DNA from: DATJGR01 sp963780795
GTDB taxonomy: Bacteria; Pseudomonadota; Gammaproteobacteria; Pseudomonadales; Azotimanducaceae
Direction of reading: 5' to 3'
Length of the DNA: 64,000 nucleotides
Assembly: GCA_963780795.1 (NCBI GenBank)
Contig: CAWADH010000009.1
Location: forward strand, 186,001 to 250,000
The position numbers and the translations under genes are program-made. Shown in pieces: positions 23,852 to 33,192 of the stretch. The notes beneath the pieces were generated by a model. That model searched no databases, was not told where the DNA came from, and saw only the letters and a program-made list of their open reading frames with translations. Numbering within the stretch: position 1 is the stretch's first letter; each line of letters starts with the position of its first letter.

Positions 23852-25687
23852 ATGCCGAGCGGCCATCACAACCCGGTGTATGCCTACCGGCGTAGCGCGG
23901 ACCAGGACGAAGGCGCCACCTCGCGCCATCATCCGGTCGTCGTCGTCGGCGCCGGGCCGAGCGGACTGACCGCGGCCATCGCGCTCGATGCGTGCGGCAT
24001 CGACAGCGTGGTGCTCGACGACAACGACACTGTGTCGACCGGTTCGCGCGCGATCTGTTTCGCGAAGCGCACGCTCGAGATCTGGGACCGCCTCGGTTGC
24101 GCGGCGCCGATGCTCGAGAAGGGCGTGGTCTGGCAGGTGGGCAAGGTCTTTTTCCGCGATGCGCAGGTCTATCAGTTCAACCTGCAGCCGGAAGGCGGGC
24201 ACAAGATGCCGGCGTTCATCAATCTGCAGCAGTACTACGTGGAGGAGTTCCTGGTCGAGCGGATCGGCGAACTGCCGCGCGTCGATCTGCGATGGAAGAA
24301 CCGCGTGACGCGCGTGGAACCGCGCGACGATGGCGTGCAGGTCGAAGTCGAAACGCCGGACGGGCGCTATACGCTGTCCTGCGACTATCTGCTGGCCGCC
24401 GATGGCGCCAACAGTCTGGTGCGCGACTCGGTCGGTGCGGTCGCGCGAGGACAGGAGTTCCACGATCAATTCCTGATCTGCGACATCTCGATGCACGCTG
24501 ATTTCCCCACCGAGCGGTGGTTCTGGTTCGATCCGCCATTTCATCCCGGGCACTCGGTGCTGCTGCATCGTCAGCCCGACAACGTCTGGCGCGTGGACTT
24601 TCAGATCGGCGCCGACGCGGATGCGGCGCAGGCACTGCGCATCGAGAACATCCGCCCGCGCATCGACGCGATGCTCGGCGCGCGGACGACGTGGGATCTG
24701 GAGTGGGCGAGCGCGTACACGTTCCGCTGCCGCAAGCTCGATCGCCTCGCACACGGCCGCGTGCTGTTCATTGGCGATTCGGCACATCAGGTGTCGCCGT
24801 TCGGCGCGCGCGGCGCCAACGGCGCCGTGCAGGGGGTGGAGAATCTGGTGTGGAAGCTGGCACGGGTGATGCGCGGCGAAGCGCCCGACGCGTTGCTGTC
24901 GACGTACGACACTGAGCGTCAACGCGGTGCTGCCGAAAATCTGCTGCACTCGACGCGCGCGACCGACTTCATCACGCCTAAGAGTCCGATCAGCCGCGTG
25001 TTCCGCGATTCGGTGCTGCGGCTCGCGAAGCGCTATCCGTTCGCGCGTGCGCTGGTCAACAGCGGCCGATTGTCCACGCCGTGCCGCTACGACGATTCGC
25101 CGCTGAACACGCCGGACGAGGACCGATTCACACCGCTCGCACGGCCGGGCTCACCGTGTCCGGACGCTCCGATCTCGGTTCGCGGCAAATCGGGCTGGTT
25201 GCTGGAGCAGCTTGGCGGATCGTTCGTGCTGCTGGTCGCAGGTCTGCCGGTGCCCGATGGGATGCGCGCGTTGCCCGATTTGACGGTGCTCGAACTCGGG
25301 GCCGATTTCGTTGCGACTTCGGACGATCTCGCGCGCCGTTACGATCTGGTTGGCGGCGCGGCATATCTGATGCGGCCCGATCAGCACGTCGCCGCGCGCT
25401 GGCGCGGGCTCGATGTCGACGCGGTGACTGCATGCGCTGCGACGCGCCCTCGGCTGCGAACTGAAGGAGGTGGCGTGAGCGGGCTGAACGTCGAGCCGAA
25501 CTTCGACGACGCGGACGCGTTCTACGCGGCGCTCATCGACGCGCACCGCGGTCTGTCGGACGAACAGAGCACGGCGTTGAACACGCGGCTCGTGCTGCTG
25601 CTCGCGAATCACATCGGCGCGGATTCCGTGCTGCGCGAGGCGCTCGAGAAAGCCCGCCAGTCGGTCGACGAGGAAACGAACACATGA
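23852..25687 (+). CDS. FAD-dependent aromatic hydroxylase-type monooxygenase with C-terminal DUF2783 domain
   Basis: A 611-residue flavoprotein. GAGPSGLTAAIAL (about residues 32-44) is the Rossmann dinucleotide motif, and GDSAHQVSPFGARGANGAVQG (about 310-330) is the GD motif of class A flavin monooxygenases such as MhpA/PheA. A thioredoxin-like C domain follows to about residue 540. The last 70 residues (LNVEPNFDDADAFYAALID and ALNTRLVLLLANHIG) form a DUF2783 domain, which is usually encoded by a separate small gene. The enzyme probably hydroxylates an aromatic acid with NAD(P)H and O2. It overlaps the next gene at ATGA. Confidence 0.85.
   Translation: MPSGHHNPVYAYRRSADQDEGATSRHHPVVVVGAGPSGLTAAIALDACGIDSVVLDDNDTVSTGSRAICFAKRTLEIWDRLGCAAPMLEKGVVWQVGKVFFRDAQVYQFNLQPEGGHKMPAFINLQQYYVEEFLVERIGELPRVDLRWKNRVTRVEPRDDGVQVEVETPDGRYTLSCDYLLAADGANSLVRDSVGAVARGQEFHDQFLICDISMHADFPTERWFWFDPPFHPGHSVLLHRQPDNVWRVDFQIGADADAAQALRIENIRPRIDAMLGARTTWDLEWASAYTFRCRKLDRLAHGRVLFIGDSAHQVSPFGARGANGAVQGVENLVWKLARVMRGEAPDALLSTYDTERQRGAAENLLHSTRATDFITPKSPISRVFRDSVLRLAKRYPFARALVNSGRLSTPCRYDDSPLNTPDEDRFTPLARPGSPCPDAPISVRGKSGWLLEQLGGSFVLLVAGLPVPDGMRALPDLTVLELGADFVATSDDLARRYDLVGGAAYLMRPDQHVAARWRGLDVDAVTACAATRPRLRTEGGGVSGLNVEPNFDDADAFYAALIDAHRGLSDEQSTALNTRLVLLLANHIGADSVLREALEKARQSVDEETNT
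25464..25477 (+). promoter_or_regulatory. Internal ribosome binding site and GTG before the DUF2783 part
   Basis: AAGGAGG (25464-25470) stands four bases before an in-frame GTG (25475), exactly where the DUF2783 segment of the preceding fusion begins. The DUF2783 protein could therefore also be made on its own from 25475 to 25687. It may be the relic of two genes whose stop codon was lost. Confidence 0.45.
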
Positions 25688-26706
25688 AGCTGGCGTCGTT
25701 GAAGCACGGCCGCGATGGCGCGCTGCTGGTCGTTTCGCGCGATCTCGCGCGCGCTGTCGCCGCCACTGACATCGCGCCGACGCTGCAGGCGGCGCTCGAC
25801 GCATGGAGTGAGGCCGCGCCGCAGCTGAACGCGCTGTCGTCTGCATTGAACGACGGACGCTGCGCGAACGCGTTCGCCTTCGACGAGGGCGCCGTCGCTT
25901 CGCCTTTGCCGCGCGCGTACCAATGGGCCGACGGCAGCGCGTACGTCAATCACGTGGAACTGGTTCGTCGCGCGCGCGGCGCGCAGATGCCGAAGACGTT
26001 CTGGACCGAACCGCTCATGTACCAGGGCGGCTCCGACGACTTCATCGCGCCGCACGACGACATCGTGGCCGGCGACGAGAGCTGGGGCATCGACCTCGAA
26101 GGCGAAGTGGCGGTGATCACCGACGACGTTCCGATGGGCACGTCGCCTGCGCAGGCCGGTTCGCACATCAAGCTGCTAATGCTGGTGAACGACGTGTCGT
26201 TGCGCGGCCTGATTCCGGGAGAACTCGACAAGGGCTTCGGCTTCTTCCAGTCGAAACCGGCGTCAGCGTTCTCACCGGTGGCGGTAACGCCGGACGAACT
26301 CGGCGACGCGTGGGACGGCGGCCGCGTGCACCTGCCGCTGCTCGCATTCGTGAACGGTGCGCCGTTCGGACGACCCGATGCCGGCGTCGACATGGTGTTC
26401 GACTTCTGCGCGCTGGTCGCGCACGCGAGCCGCACGCGCAATCTGTGCGCCGGCACGATCATCGGCTCCGGCACCGTGTCGAACCGGCAGGACCTCGAGC
26501 GCGGTACAAGCATTGCAGACGGCGGCGTGGGCTACACCTGCATCGCGGAAATCCGCACGATCGAGACGATCCGCACCGGCGCGCCGGCGACGCCGTTCCT
26601 GCGCTACGGCGATTCGGTGCGCCTCGAGATGCGCGACGGCCGCGGCCAGTCCATCTTCGGATCGATTTCGCAGCGCGTCGTGCCGCCGAAGCGCGCCACG
26701 TCGTGA
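25684..26706 (+). CDS. Fumarylacetoacetate hydrolase family protein
   Basis: A 340-residue FAH-superfamily enzyme with an N-terminal domain (ASLKHGRDGALLVVSRD) and a catalytic domain. In the catalytic domain, FIAPHDDIVAGDESWGIDLEGEVAVI supplies the metal-binding acidic residues, followed by MLVNDVSLRGLIP and GTIIGSGTVSNR. It probably hydrolyses a C-C bond of an acylpyruvate-type intermediate, fitting a role after ring cleavage of an aromatic compound. The start overlaps the stop of the monooxygenase gene, and its own stop overlaps the next GTG. Confidence 0.88.
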   Translation: MKLASLKHGRDGALLVVSRDLARAVAATDIAPTLQAALDAWSEAAPQLNALSSALNDGRCANAFAFDEGAVASPLPRAYQWADGSAYVNHVELVRRARGAQMPKTFWTEPLMYQGGSDDFIAPHDDIVAGDESWGIDLEGEVAVITDDVPMGTSPAQAGSHIKLLMLVNDVSLRGLIPGELDKGFGFFQSKPASAFSPVAVTPDELGDAWDGGRVHLPLLAFVNGAPFGRPDAGVDMVFDFCALVAHASRTRNLCAGTIIGSGTVSNRQDLERGTSIADGGVGYTCIAEIRTIETIRTGAPATPFLRYGDSVRLEMRDGRGQSIFGSISQRVVPPKRATS

Positions 26707-27581
26707 TTCATGTCGACGCGTCGCCGGCCGAGCGCCGTAGCGGTGCTCTATCGAGCGCCAATCGCGAACGCGTGGTGCACGCAATGCGGCGCGACGGCGT
26801 GCTGGTGCTCGATCAGGTGATCGCGCACGCCCCGCTCGACGAGTTGAAGCAGCGCATGGACCGCGACTCGCTCGAACTGTTGGCGTTCTGCGACAGCGTA
26901 GGCGGCAATCCGCGCGACCGCGGACATCTGCAGCAGGGTCCACCGCCGATGACGCCGTACGTGTTTGCGGACTACGTGGCGAACCCGCTGATCTGCGACG
27001 CGCTGCAGGCGCTTCTCGGCACTGGCGCGTATTGCGAGTTCTACAACGGCAACACCAACTGTCCGGACAGCACGTATCAACAATTACACCTCGACGCGAT
27101 GCACGCGTCGGCGTCGGTCGATGCGGCCGCGCCGACGTCCGCGGTGGTGGTCAACGTGGTGCCGCAGAGCGTCGACGAGCACAACGGCGCGGTCGAGTTG
27201 TGGCCGGGCACGCACGCGATCGTGGTGCCGACGCCGGTGCCGGACGACGCCATCGCAGCGCGTCGCCTGGAAAGGCCACCAGTGCGTGGCGTCTTAAGAA
27301 AAGGCGACGTTCTGCTGCGCGACTCGCGCTTGTGGCATCGCGGCGTGCCGAATCCCTCGCGGGAGTATCGCCACATGATCGCGATGGTGGTGGTGAACGC
27401 CGAGAAGCCGCGCGGCAGGCCGGTCCTGTTTTCGCGCAACTGTGAAGGGTTGTTGGCGAGCTCGCCGCTGCAGTTCAACGCGACGTTCACGGACGAACCC
27501 ATCGATTACCTGCTGGGTCCGACCCGGCGGATGCTGAAAGCGCTGCAGGGTCCGCACGCGGCGCGCGTGCCGCGACACTGA
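26703..27581 (+). CDS. Phytanoyl-CoA dioxygenase (PhyH) family protein
   Basis: A 292-residue Fe(II)/2-oxoglutarate dioxygenase. The triad is H129 and D131 (QLHLDAMH) with H212 (LWHRGVPN), and R223 is the likely 2-oxoglutarate anchor. GTG 26703 overlaps the TGA of the FAH gene (GTGA), so it is translationally coupled as the last gene of the operon. The substrate is unknown; context suggests a modification step in the same catabolic route. It converges on a membrane-protein gene with six bases between stops. Confidence 0.82.
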   Translation: MIHVDASPAERRSGALSSANRERVVHAMRRDGVLVLDQVIAHAPLDELKQRMDRDSLELLAFCDSVGGNPRDRGHLQQGPPPMTPYVFADYVANPLICDALQALLGTGAYCEFYNGNTNCPDSTYQQLHLDAMHASASVDAAAPTSAVVVNVVPQSVDEHNGAVELWPGTHAIVVPTPVPDDAIAARRLERPPVRGVLRKGDVLLRDSRLWHRGVPNPSREYRHMIAMVVVNAEKPRGRPVLFSRNCEGLLASSPLQFNATFTDEPIDYLLGPTRRMLKALQGPHAARVPRH

Positions 27582-27587
27582 CGCGCG

Positions 27588-28241
27588 TCAGCCCGATGCG
27601 CGTTCGTCGTCCACGAGCGGCTCGATCGACATCGAGCGATCCCAGAAGCGCCGCGCAATTTCCATACGGTAGATCAGCACGACGCACGCGAAGGTGAGCC
27701 CTCCCAGTACCAGTTCCGGCGGATCGTCGATGAACTCGGCGACGAGACCGAAGCCGATCAAGGTGCCGATGACCAGCGGCAGCTCGATGCGGTCGAGGAG
27801 GGTGGGAGGACGGAAGCGGCTGAAGAACTCGACGTTGTCGGGATCCTGCCGCGCGCGGCTGAATACGCTTTGCGCGTCCCACGACGCGACGATGTAGACC
27901 GACGCGAGCGTGAGGAACCACAAGCCGCGGTGATCGGGGCCGGTCAGATCGATCAGAATGAATTCGAGGATGCCGATCAGAAACGGAATGATCAGGTCGC
28001 GCATCGACGGCGTCCAACGGACGCGCATGGTCGCACTGGTGTACAGCAGCCAGACCTGCACGATGCCGAGCATGTCTGCGACGATCTGAAACCACGTCGA
28101 CACGGCGTCCCAGCGAAGCGCTCGCTCCGCGACGCGCACGTCGTCCCACAGGAATTCGAGCGCCAACGCCTGGATGATGCTCATCAGCGTCAGCAGAACC
28201 TGCGGCAGCTGCTCCTTGGCGCGGGCGCGAACGGTACTCAA
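27588..28241 (-). CDS. Hypothetical four-helix membrane protein
   Basis: A 217-residue protein with four hydrophobic segments (about residues 45-65, 75-97, 102-120 and 150-190). The N terminus, EQLPQVLLTLMSIIQALALEFLW, is amphipathic. I do not recognise a characterised family. The best start is TTG 28241, which overlaps the stop region of the upstream luciferase-like gene; the first internal ATG is about 17 codons later. Co-transcription with the oxidoreductase is likely. Confidence 0.6.
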   Translation of the reverse strand: MSTVRARAKEQLPQVLLTLMSIIQALALEFLWDDVRVAERALRWDAVSTWFQIVADMLGIVQVWLLYTSATMRVRWTPSMRDLIIPFLIGILEFILIDLTGPDHRGLWFLTLASVYIVASWDAQSVFSRARQDPDNVEFFSRFRPPTLLDRIELPLVIGTLIGFGLVAEFIDDPPELVLGGLTFACVVLIYRMEIARRFWDRSMSIEPLVDDERASG

Positions 28242-28242
28242 G

Positions 28243-29115
28243 TCAGACGATTTCGCGCACGGCCGACAGGTAACTCGCCGCCGCCTGCAGGTGCGCATCC
28301 GCGCCGACCAGCCCGGCATTCTGCGTTGCCACCGCGAGGTGCGTCGCGCCGATGTCGCGCCACTTGCCGGCGTGGCCCTGCCAGCGCTCCGGATTACCGC
28401 CGCGGAACTGCGCCTGCGCCTGCACACCGAAACCGGCCCACGATTTGCCGGCAGCTTCGCGATACGAACGGATCGTCTTCAACGATTCGGCCGCTTCGGG
28501 CGTGGGACCCTGAATCGGTATCCAGCCGTCGCCGAGTTCGCCGCAGCGCTTCAGCAACGCCGGCGCGCCGCCGCCGAACCAGACCGGAATCGTTTTCTTC
28601 GGGCGTGGATTGATGCTGGCCGCAGTGACGGTGTGCCACTTGCCGCCGTAAGAGAAGCTGTCTTCGCTCCAGAGCTTGCGCAGCAGGTCCACCTGCTCGG
28701 CCTGACGCGCGCCGCGCGTATGGAAATCTTCGTTCAGGGCTTCGTATTCGACCGTGTTCCAGCCGGTGCCGACGCCCAAACGAAAGCGGCCGTTCGACAG
28801 GATCGCGACTTCGGCCGCCTGCTTGCCGACCAGCACGGTCTGCCGCTGCGGCAGGATCAACACCGCGCTCATCATGTCGATCTTCGACGTGACCGCCGCG
28901 ATGAACGCGAACGTGGTGAACGGTTCGTGGAACGCCACGTCTTTGTCGTACGGCCGGTTCTTCCAGCCGCCGGGCCGGTTCGGATCGGCGCCCATGACGT
29001 GGTCGTAGATCAGCAGGTGCGTCGCACCCAGTGCCTCGGCGCCTTGCGCAAAGGCTTTGATCGCACCGGGATCGGTGCCGATTTCGTTGTGCGGAAGAAC
29101 GATGCCGTATTCCAT
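28243..29115 (-). CDS. LLM-class flavin-dependent (F420-type) oxidoreductase
   Basis: A 290-residue luciferase-like TIM-barrel protein. MEYGIVLPHNEIGTDPGAIKAF is the first strand, then LLIYDHVMGADP, GRFRLGVGTGWNTVEYEALN and IPVWFGGGAPALLKRCGELGDGW. This set matches the TIGR03619-type F420-dependent group. Many proteobacterial members in fact use FMN, so the cofactor is uncertain. The ATG follows a GGGGGA tract. A palindromic repeat lies about 80 bases upstream. Confidence 0.85.
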   Translation of the reverse strand: MEYGIVLPHNEIGTDPGAIKAFAQGAEALGATHLLIYDHVMGADPNRPGGWKNRPYDKDVAFHEPFTTFAFIAAVTSKIDMMSAVLILPQRQTVLVGKQAAEVAILSNGRFRLGVGTGWNTVEYEALNEDFHTRGARQAEQVDLLRKLWSEDSFSYGGKWHTVTAASINPRPKKTIPVWFGGGAPALLKRCGELGDGWIPIQGPTPEAAESLKTIRSYREAAGKSWAGFGVQAQAQFRGGNPERWQGHAGKWRDIGATHLAVATQNAGLVGADAHLQAAASYLSAVREIV

Positions 29116-29197
29116 GAATCCCCCGGTCGGTTCGCGTGCCAAGCGTTGCATATTGCAACATCGCGGCACATCGGGCGAGGCTCGCGAATCGTCCAAC

Positions 29198-29261
29198 AAG
29201 TCACGGCCGGTGCCAGGCACCGGCCGTGACTTATAGTCAAAACGCGGTGCCAGGCACCGCG
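29198..29261. repeat. Palindromic doublet repeat, copy 1
   Basis: A perfect 17-base inverted repeat (29198-29214 and 29216-29232) around a single central A contains GGTGCCAGGCACC at its core. Eleven bases later a second perfect palindrome with nine-base arms (29243-29261) repeats the GGTGCCAGGCACC core. The same two-part layout recurs at 53547-53613. It lies between divergent genes. It could act as a bidirectional RNA hairpin, a REP-like mobile element or a protein-binding site. Confidence 0.75.
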
Positions 29262-29377
29262 CGTTGATTGGCGCCGGCGATGACTTGTCAGCGACGCGAG
29301 GTCGAACCGGTGAGCGGGTCGAGACTTGCGTGGCGGCGTGCGTTGCGACATCGTCCGACAACACCTGGGGGAACGTC

Positions 29378-30136
29378 ATGGCACCACCGATTTCGGTTCA
29401 GTTGTATTCGCTGCGCGAAGAAGCAAAGCAGGGGCTCGCGCCGATACTCGAGCGGCTCGGCCGCATCGGTTATGTGGGCGTGGAAACGGCCGGGCTGCAC
29501 GATCTGACACCCGCAGCATTCAAACGCTGCCTCGCCGAAGCCGGACTCGTGGTGTCGAGCGGGCACGTCGCGTTACCGAAGCCGGAAGGCACGGCTGAGG
29601 TGCTCGATGCGCAGGATGCGATCGGCAACAAAGACCTGGTCGTTGCGTTTCTGCCGCCGGATAAATTCGCCGACGCCGATGGCGTGCGCACCTGCGCGGA
29701 ACGACTGAACGCGTTCAACGAACAAGCGCGCGCGCGCGGCATGTCGCTCGGCTATCACAATCACTGGTGGGAGTTCTCGAACCGCATCGGCAACGAGACC
29801 GCGCACGCGATGCTGTTCCGCCTGCTCGACCCGACTGTGTTCGCGGAGGTCGATACGTACTGGGCGAAAGTCGGCGGTGCCGATCCAGCCGACGTCGTGC
29901 GCGACCTGGGTGAGCGTGCACGTCTGCTGCACATCAAGGATGGTCCCGCGACGAATCACGAGGCGCCGATGGTCGCGGTGGGCGACGGCGCAATGGACGT
30001 TGCAGCGATCGCGAAAGCGAGTCGCGCGAAGTGGCACGTGGTGGAACTCGATCAGTGCGCCACCGACATGTTCACGGCGGTAGAGAAGAGTCACCGCTAT
30101 CTCACCAGTCACGGGCTCGCGGCGGGCCGGGCGTAG
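29378..30136 (+). CDS. Sugar phosphate isomerase/epimerase (TIM barrel)
   Basis: A 252-residue AP-endonuclease-2-like TIM barrel. MAPPISVQLYSLREEAKQG begins the barrel; GYVGVETAGL, SLGYHNHWWEF (metal-binding His/Glu), FAEVDTYWAKVGG and LLHIKDG give the metal-site residues typical of the IolE/xylose-isomerase-like family. It probably epimerises or dehydrates a keto-sugar. It is first in a five-gene plus-strand operon with Gfo/Idh dehydrogenases and ThuA, pointing to keto-sugar metabolism. Confidence 0.85.
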   Translation: MAPPISVQLYSLREEAKQGLAPILERLGRIGYVGVETAGLHDLTPAAFKRCLAEAGLVVSSGHVALPKPEGTAEVLDAQDAIGNKDLVVAFLPPDKFADADGVRTCAERLNAFNEQARARGMSLGYHNHWWEFSNRIGNETAHAMLFRLLDPTVFAEVDTYWAKVGGADPADVVRDLGERARLLHIKDGPATNHEAPMVAVGDGAMDVAAIAKASRAKWHVVELDQCATDMFTAVEKSHRYLTSHGLAAGRA

Positions 30137-30138
30137 GC

Positions 30139-31251
30139 GTGGCCACCGACACCGCAGCGCGCGTCGGCATCGTCGGTTGCGGTGTGATCGCAAAGGTCTA
30201 CGCCGAGAAACTGAATGCGCTGCCGTTCATCGACCTCGTTGCCTGCGCCGACCTCGACCGCGAGCGCGCGGCCGCATTCGCCGTTGCGCACGACATTCCG
30301 CGAACGTTGGCGGTGGACGAGCTGCTGAATGATCGCGAGGTGGACCTGATCGTCAACCTGACGATCCCGCAAGCGCACGTCAGCGTCAGTGGCGCCGCGC
30401 TCGATGCGGGCAAGTCCGTCTATTGCGAAAAGCCGCTCGCGCTAACGGTGAAGGAGGGGCGCGGACTCGTCGCGACGGCGCGCTCGAAAGGCCTGCGCAT
30501 CGGCTGCGCCCCGGATACCTTTCTCGGCGCCGGTCTGCAGACGTGTCGCGGTCTGATCGATTCAGGCGCAATCGGCGAACCGCTCGCCGCCAACGCATTC
30601 ATGCTGTCGCCCGGTCCTGAGGGCTGGCATCCGCGGCCGCAGGTCTTCTACGAGTTTGGCGCGGGACCCATGTTCGACATGGGGCCGTACTACTTCACCG
30701 CGCTGGTGTCGCTGCTTGGCCCCGCGCGCCGCATCACCGGTTCGGCGCGCATCTCGCGCGCGGAACGCACCATCGGCAGCGAGCCGCTGAAAGGCCAGCG
30801 CATGAAGGTGGAGGTGCCCACGCACGTGGCGAGCGTCGTCGATTTCGCGTCCGGTCCGGTGGCCACGCTGGTGACGAGCTTCGACGTGCAGGCATCGCGC
30901 TATCGCTTCCTCGAAATCTACGGCACCGAAGGCACGCTCGCCGTGCCCGACCCGAACACGTTCGGCGGCCGGGTGCAGATCAAGAAGCACTCCGGCGACG
31001 AGTGGCACGACGTGCCGCTCACGCACGGCAACGCGCAGCAGAGCCGCGGCATCGGCCTCGCCGACATGGTGCTTGGCGCGCAGCGCGGCAGGCCGCATCG
31101 CGCGTCCGGCGAACTCGCGTTGCACGTCCTCGATCTGATGGAAAGTTCCATTCACGCGTCGGAAATCGGCGCACACGTAAACCTCGATACCACCTGCACC
31201 CGACCTGAACCGTTGGCGGCAGGACTACCCGACGACACACTGGAAGACTGA
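30139..31251 (+). CDS. Gfo/Idh/MocA family oxidoreductase
   Basis: A 370-residue NAD(P)-dependent dehydrogenase. The Rossmann fold starts with VGIVGCGVIAKVYAEKL, and YCEKPLALTVKEG carries the EKP motif with catalytic Lys. The C-terminal domain has FYEFGAGPMFDMGPYYFTALVSLLGP. It starts at GTG 30139, three bases after the isomerase stop. It probably oxidises a hydroxyl of a sugar or cyclitol. The neighbour at 31256 belongs to the same superfamily but a different subgroup. Confidence 0.88.
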   Translation: MATDTAARVGIVGCGVIAKVYAEKLNALPFIDLVACADLDRERAAAFAVAHDIPRTLAVDELLNDREVDLIVNLTIPQAHVSVSGAALDAGKSVYCEKPLALTVKEGRGLVATARSKGLRIGCAPDTFLGAGLQTCRGLIDSGAIGEPLAANAFMLSPGPEGWHPRPQVFYEFGAGPMFDMGPYYFTALVSLLGPARRITGSARISRAERTIGSEPLKGQRMKVEVPTHVASVVDFASGPVATLVTSFDVQASRYRFLEIYGTEGTLAVPDPNTFGGRVQIKKHSGDEWHDVPLTHGNAQQSRGIGLADMVLGAQRGRPHRASGELALHVLDLMESSIHASEIGAHVNLDTTCTRPEPLAAGLPDDTLED

Positions 31252-31255
31252 CGGC

Positions 31256-32509
31256 ATGGCACTACGCTACGGCATCATCGGCGGCGGTTTCATTTCCGAG
31301 TTTCAGCTGCGCGCGCTCGTCAGCGTGCGCGCCGTCGAGGTGGCGGGGTTGTTTTCGCGCTCGCCGCCGGAACGGCTGGCGAAGTTCGTGCGCGACAACG
31401 GTCTCGGCGCCGGCACGATCTACAAAAGCATCGGCGAGCTCGCGCGCAACTGCGACGTGCTCGCGTTCTTCGGACCGAACTTCACGCGGGTTCCTGCACT
31501 GGAGGAGGCGGCGAAGGCCGTTGCGTCTGGCGCCAAGCTCAGCGGGCTGATCATCGAGAAACCGCTCGCGCGCAACCTCGCCGAAGCCGATCGCGTAATG
31601 GCGCTGGCAAAGCAGATCGGCGCACCGACCGCGTATTTCGAGAACCAGATCCACATGAAGTCGGTGCAGAGCGCGCTGCGGCAGTTACGCGGCGTGATCG
31701 GCGCGATGGGTCCGCTCGCGCTCGCCCGCTCAGCGGAAGAACACGCCGGTCCGCACAACGCGTGGTTCTGGGACCCGACGCAGCAGGGCGGCGGCGTGCT
31801 GTCCGACATGGGTTGTCACTCGATTGCGCTGTCGTGGTATGCGCTGACGCCGCCCGGCAAATCGCCGACCTTTCTCGTGCCTCAGTCCGTCAACGCGCAA
31901 GTGGCGTTGTTGAAGTGGGGTTTGCCGCGGTATCGCGAAGAATTGCGCGCGAAGCACGGCGTCGATTACACGAAGACGCCTGCAGAGGATTTCGCGACCG
32001 GCATCGTGACGTTTCTGAATCCGGAGACCGGGCAGCGCGTGCAGGGTCAGTTCACGGTGTCGTGGATGTACGACAAGCAGGGTTTGCGGCTGCTGCTCGA
32101 CGGTCTCGGCCCCGGATATGCGCTCGAAGCGAACAGTCTGCGGTCGCCGCTCGAGATCTTCATCGGCGACGCGGCGGCGGCCGGCGTTGCAGACGCCGAG
32201 CTCGCGCTCGAGAAATCCACCGCGAGCCAGGGTCTGCTCGCGGTGCAGCCAAACGAGCCCGACCTTTACGGCTACGTCGACGAGAACGTCGACGCGGTGC
32301 AGGCGTTCACCAACAAGCGTCCTGCGCTGCTCGATTGGGCATACGGCCGCGAGATCGTGCGGCTGACGATGGCCGCTTATCTGTCGGCTGAAGAGGGTCG
32401 CACGATCGACCTCACCGATCCGGCCACGGACAAACGCCTTGCGACCTACGTGCCGGCGATCCAACAAGGCCGCGGTGGCGCGCAACTGCTCGGCGCGGGC
32501 AAGCGTTGA
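31256..32509 (+). CDS. Gfo/Idh/MocA family oxidoreductase
   Basis: A 417-residue member, longer than its neighbour. LRYGIIGGGFISEFQLRAL is the nucleotide-binding start, IIEKPLARNLAEADRVM holds the EKP motif, and WDPTQQGGGVLSDMGCHSIAL supplies the conserved D/H residues of the substrate site. It begins five bases after the preceding stop, so it is in the same operon. Two successive dehydrogenases plus an isomerase suggest stepwise oxidation and rearrangement of one sugar. Confidence 0.88.
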   Translation: MALRYGIIGGGFISEFQLRALVSVRAVEVAGLFSRSPPERLAKFVRDNGLGAGTIYKSIGELARNCDVLAFFGPNFTRVPALEEAAKAVASGAKLSGLIIEKPLARNLAEADRVMALAKQIGAPTAYFENQIHMKSVQSALRQLRGVIGAMGPLALARSAEEHAGPHNAWFWDPTQQGGGVLSDMGCHSIALSWYALTPPGKSPTFLVPQSVNAQVALLKWGLPRYREELRAKHGVDYTKTPAEDFATGIVTFLNPETGQRVQGQFTVSWMYDKQGLRLLLDGLGPGYALEANSLRSPLEIFIGDAAAAGVADAELALEKSTASQGLLAVQPNEPDLYGYVDENVDAVQAFTNKRPALLDWAYGREIVRLTMAAYLSAEEGRTIDLTDPATDKRLATYVPAIQQGRGGAQLLGAGKR

Positions 32510-32511
32510 CG

Positions 32512-33192
32512 ATGTCCGATCATCCGCTGTTCGGCACGCTGTACACCGCGCGCGCATTGCGTCGCTTCAAAATCGATCCGATTCCGGAAGAGGTGCTGTT
32601 CCAGTTGATCGACGCCGCGATCCGTGCGCCGTCGGGACAGAACGCGCAGGACTGGCGTTTTCTGATCGTTCGCGATGCGGCCGTGAAGGCGAAGATGCAG
32701 CAGTGGTCGCAAACGCCGTGGCAACGCTACATCGCGCGCTATGCGGATCGGCCCGACGCGTCAGCCGCGATCGACGAACTGCCGAGATCGCAGCGGCTGT
32801 CGCTGCGCAGCGTCGAACACCTCGTGCATCATCTCGCCGAGTGTCCGGCAATCGTCGTGGTGCTCGGCCTGAAAGGCCGGCATGGCACGCCCGGTGGCAG
32901 TGCGTTCCCGGCCGTGCAGAACCTGTTGTTGGCAGCGCGCGCGCTGGGTCTCGGCGGATCGGTGTTCAACTTTCCCTTGTCACACGAAGCGGAATTGCGC
33001 GAGATGCTGCGCATTCCCGAGAACAATCAGATCTACTGCCTGTTGCCGATCGGTTACCCGACCGATCGACAAGGTCCGGTGCGACGCAAGCCGGTCGGCG
33101 ACGTCGCGTACCTCGACACGTTCGGAACGGAGTGGCCGTTCGCGAAAGAGCAGCCGCGCGAAGGCTGGCAATCACGGTGGACGAAATCATGA
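32512..33192 (+). CDS. Nitroreductase family FMN protein
   Basis: A 226-residue nitroreductase-fold flavoprotein. LYTARALRRFKIDPIPEEVLFQLIDAAIRAPSGQNAQDWRF contains the FMN-phosphate-binding Arg/Ser motif, and AFPAVQNLLLAARALGLG and LLPIGYP are the other hallmarks. It starts two bases after the Gfo/Idh stop and overlaps the ThuA start, so it belongs to the operon. A nitroreductase in a sugar operon is unusual; it may act as a flavin-dependent dehydrogenase or recycle the redox cofactor. Confidence 0.82.
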   Translation: MSDHPLFGTLYTARALRRFKIDPIPEEVLFQLIDAAIRAPSGQNAQDWRFLIVRDAAVKAKMQQWSQTPWQRYIARYADRPDASAAIDELPRSQRLSLRSVEHLVHHLAECPAIVVVLGLKGRHGTPGGSAFPAVQNLLLAARALGLGGSVFNFPLSHEAELREMLRIPENNQIYCLLPIGYPTDRQGPVRRKPVGDVAYLDTFGTEWPFAKEQPREGWQSRWTKS

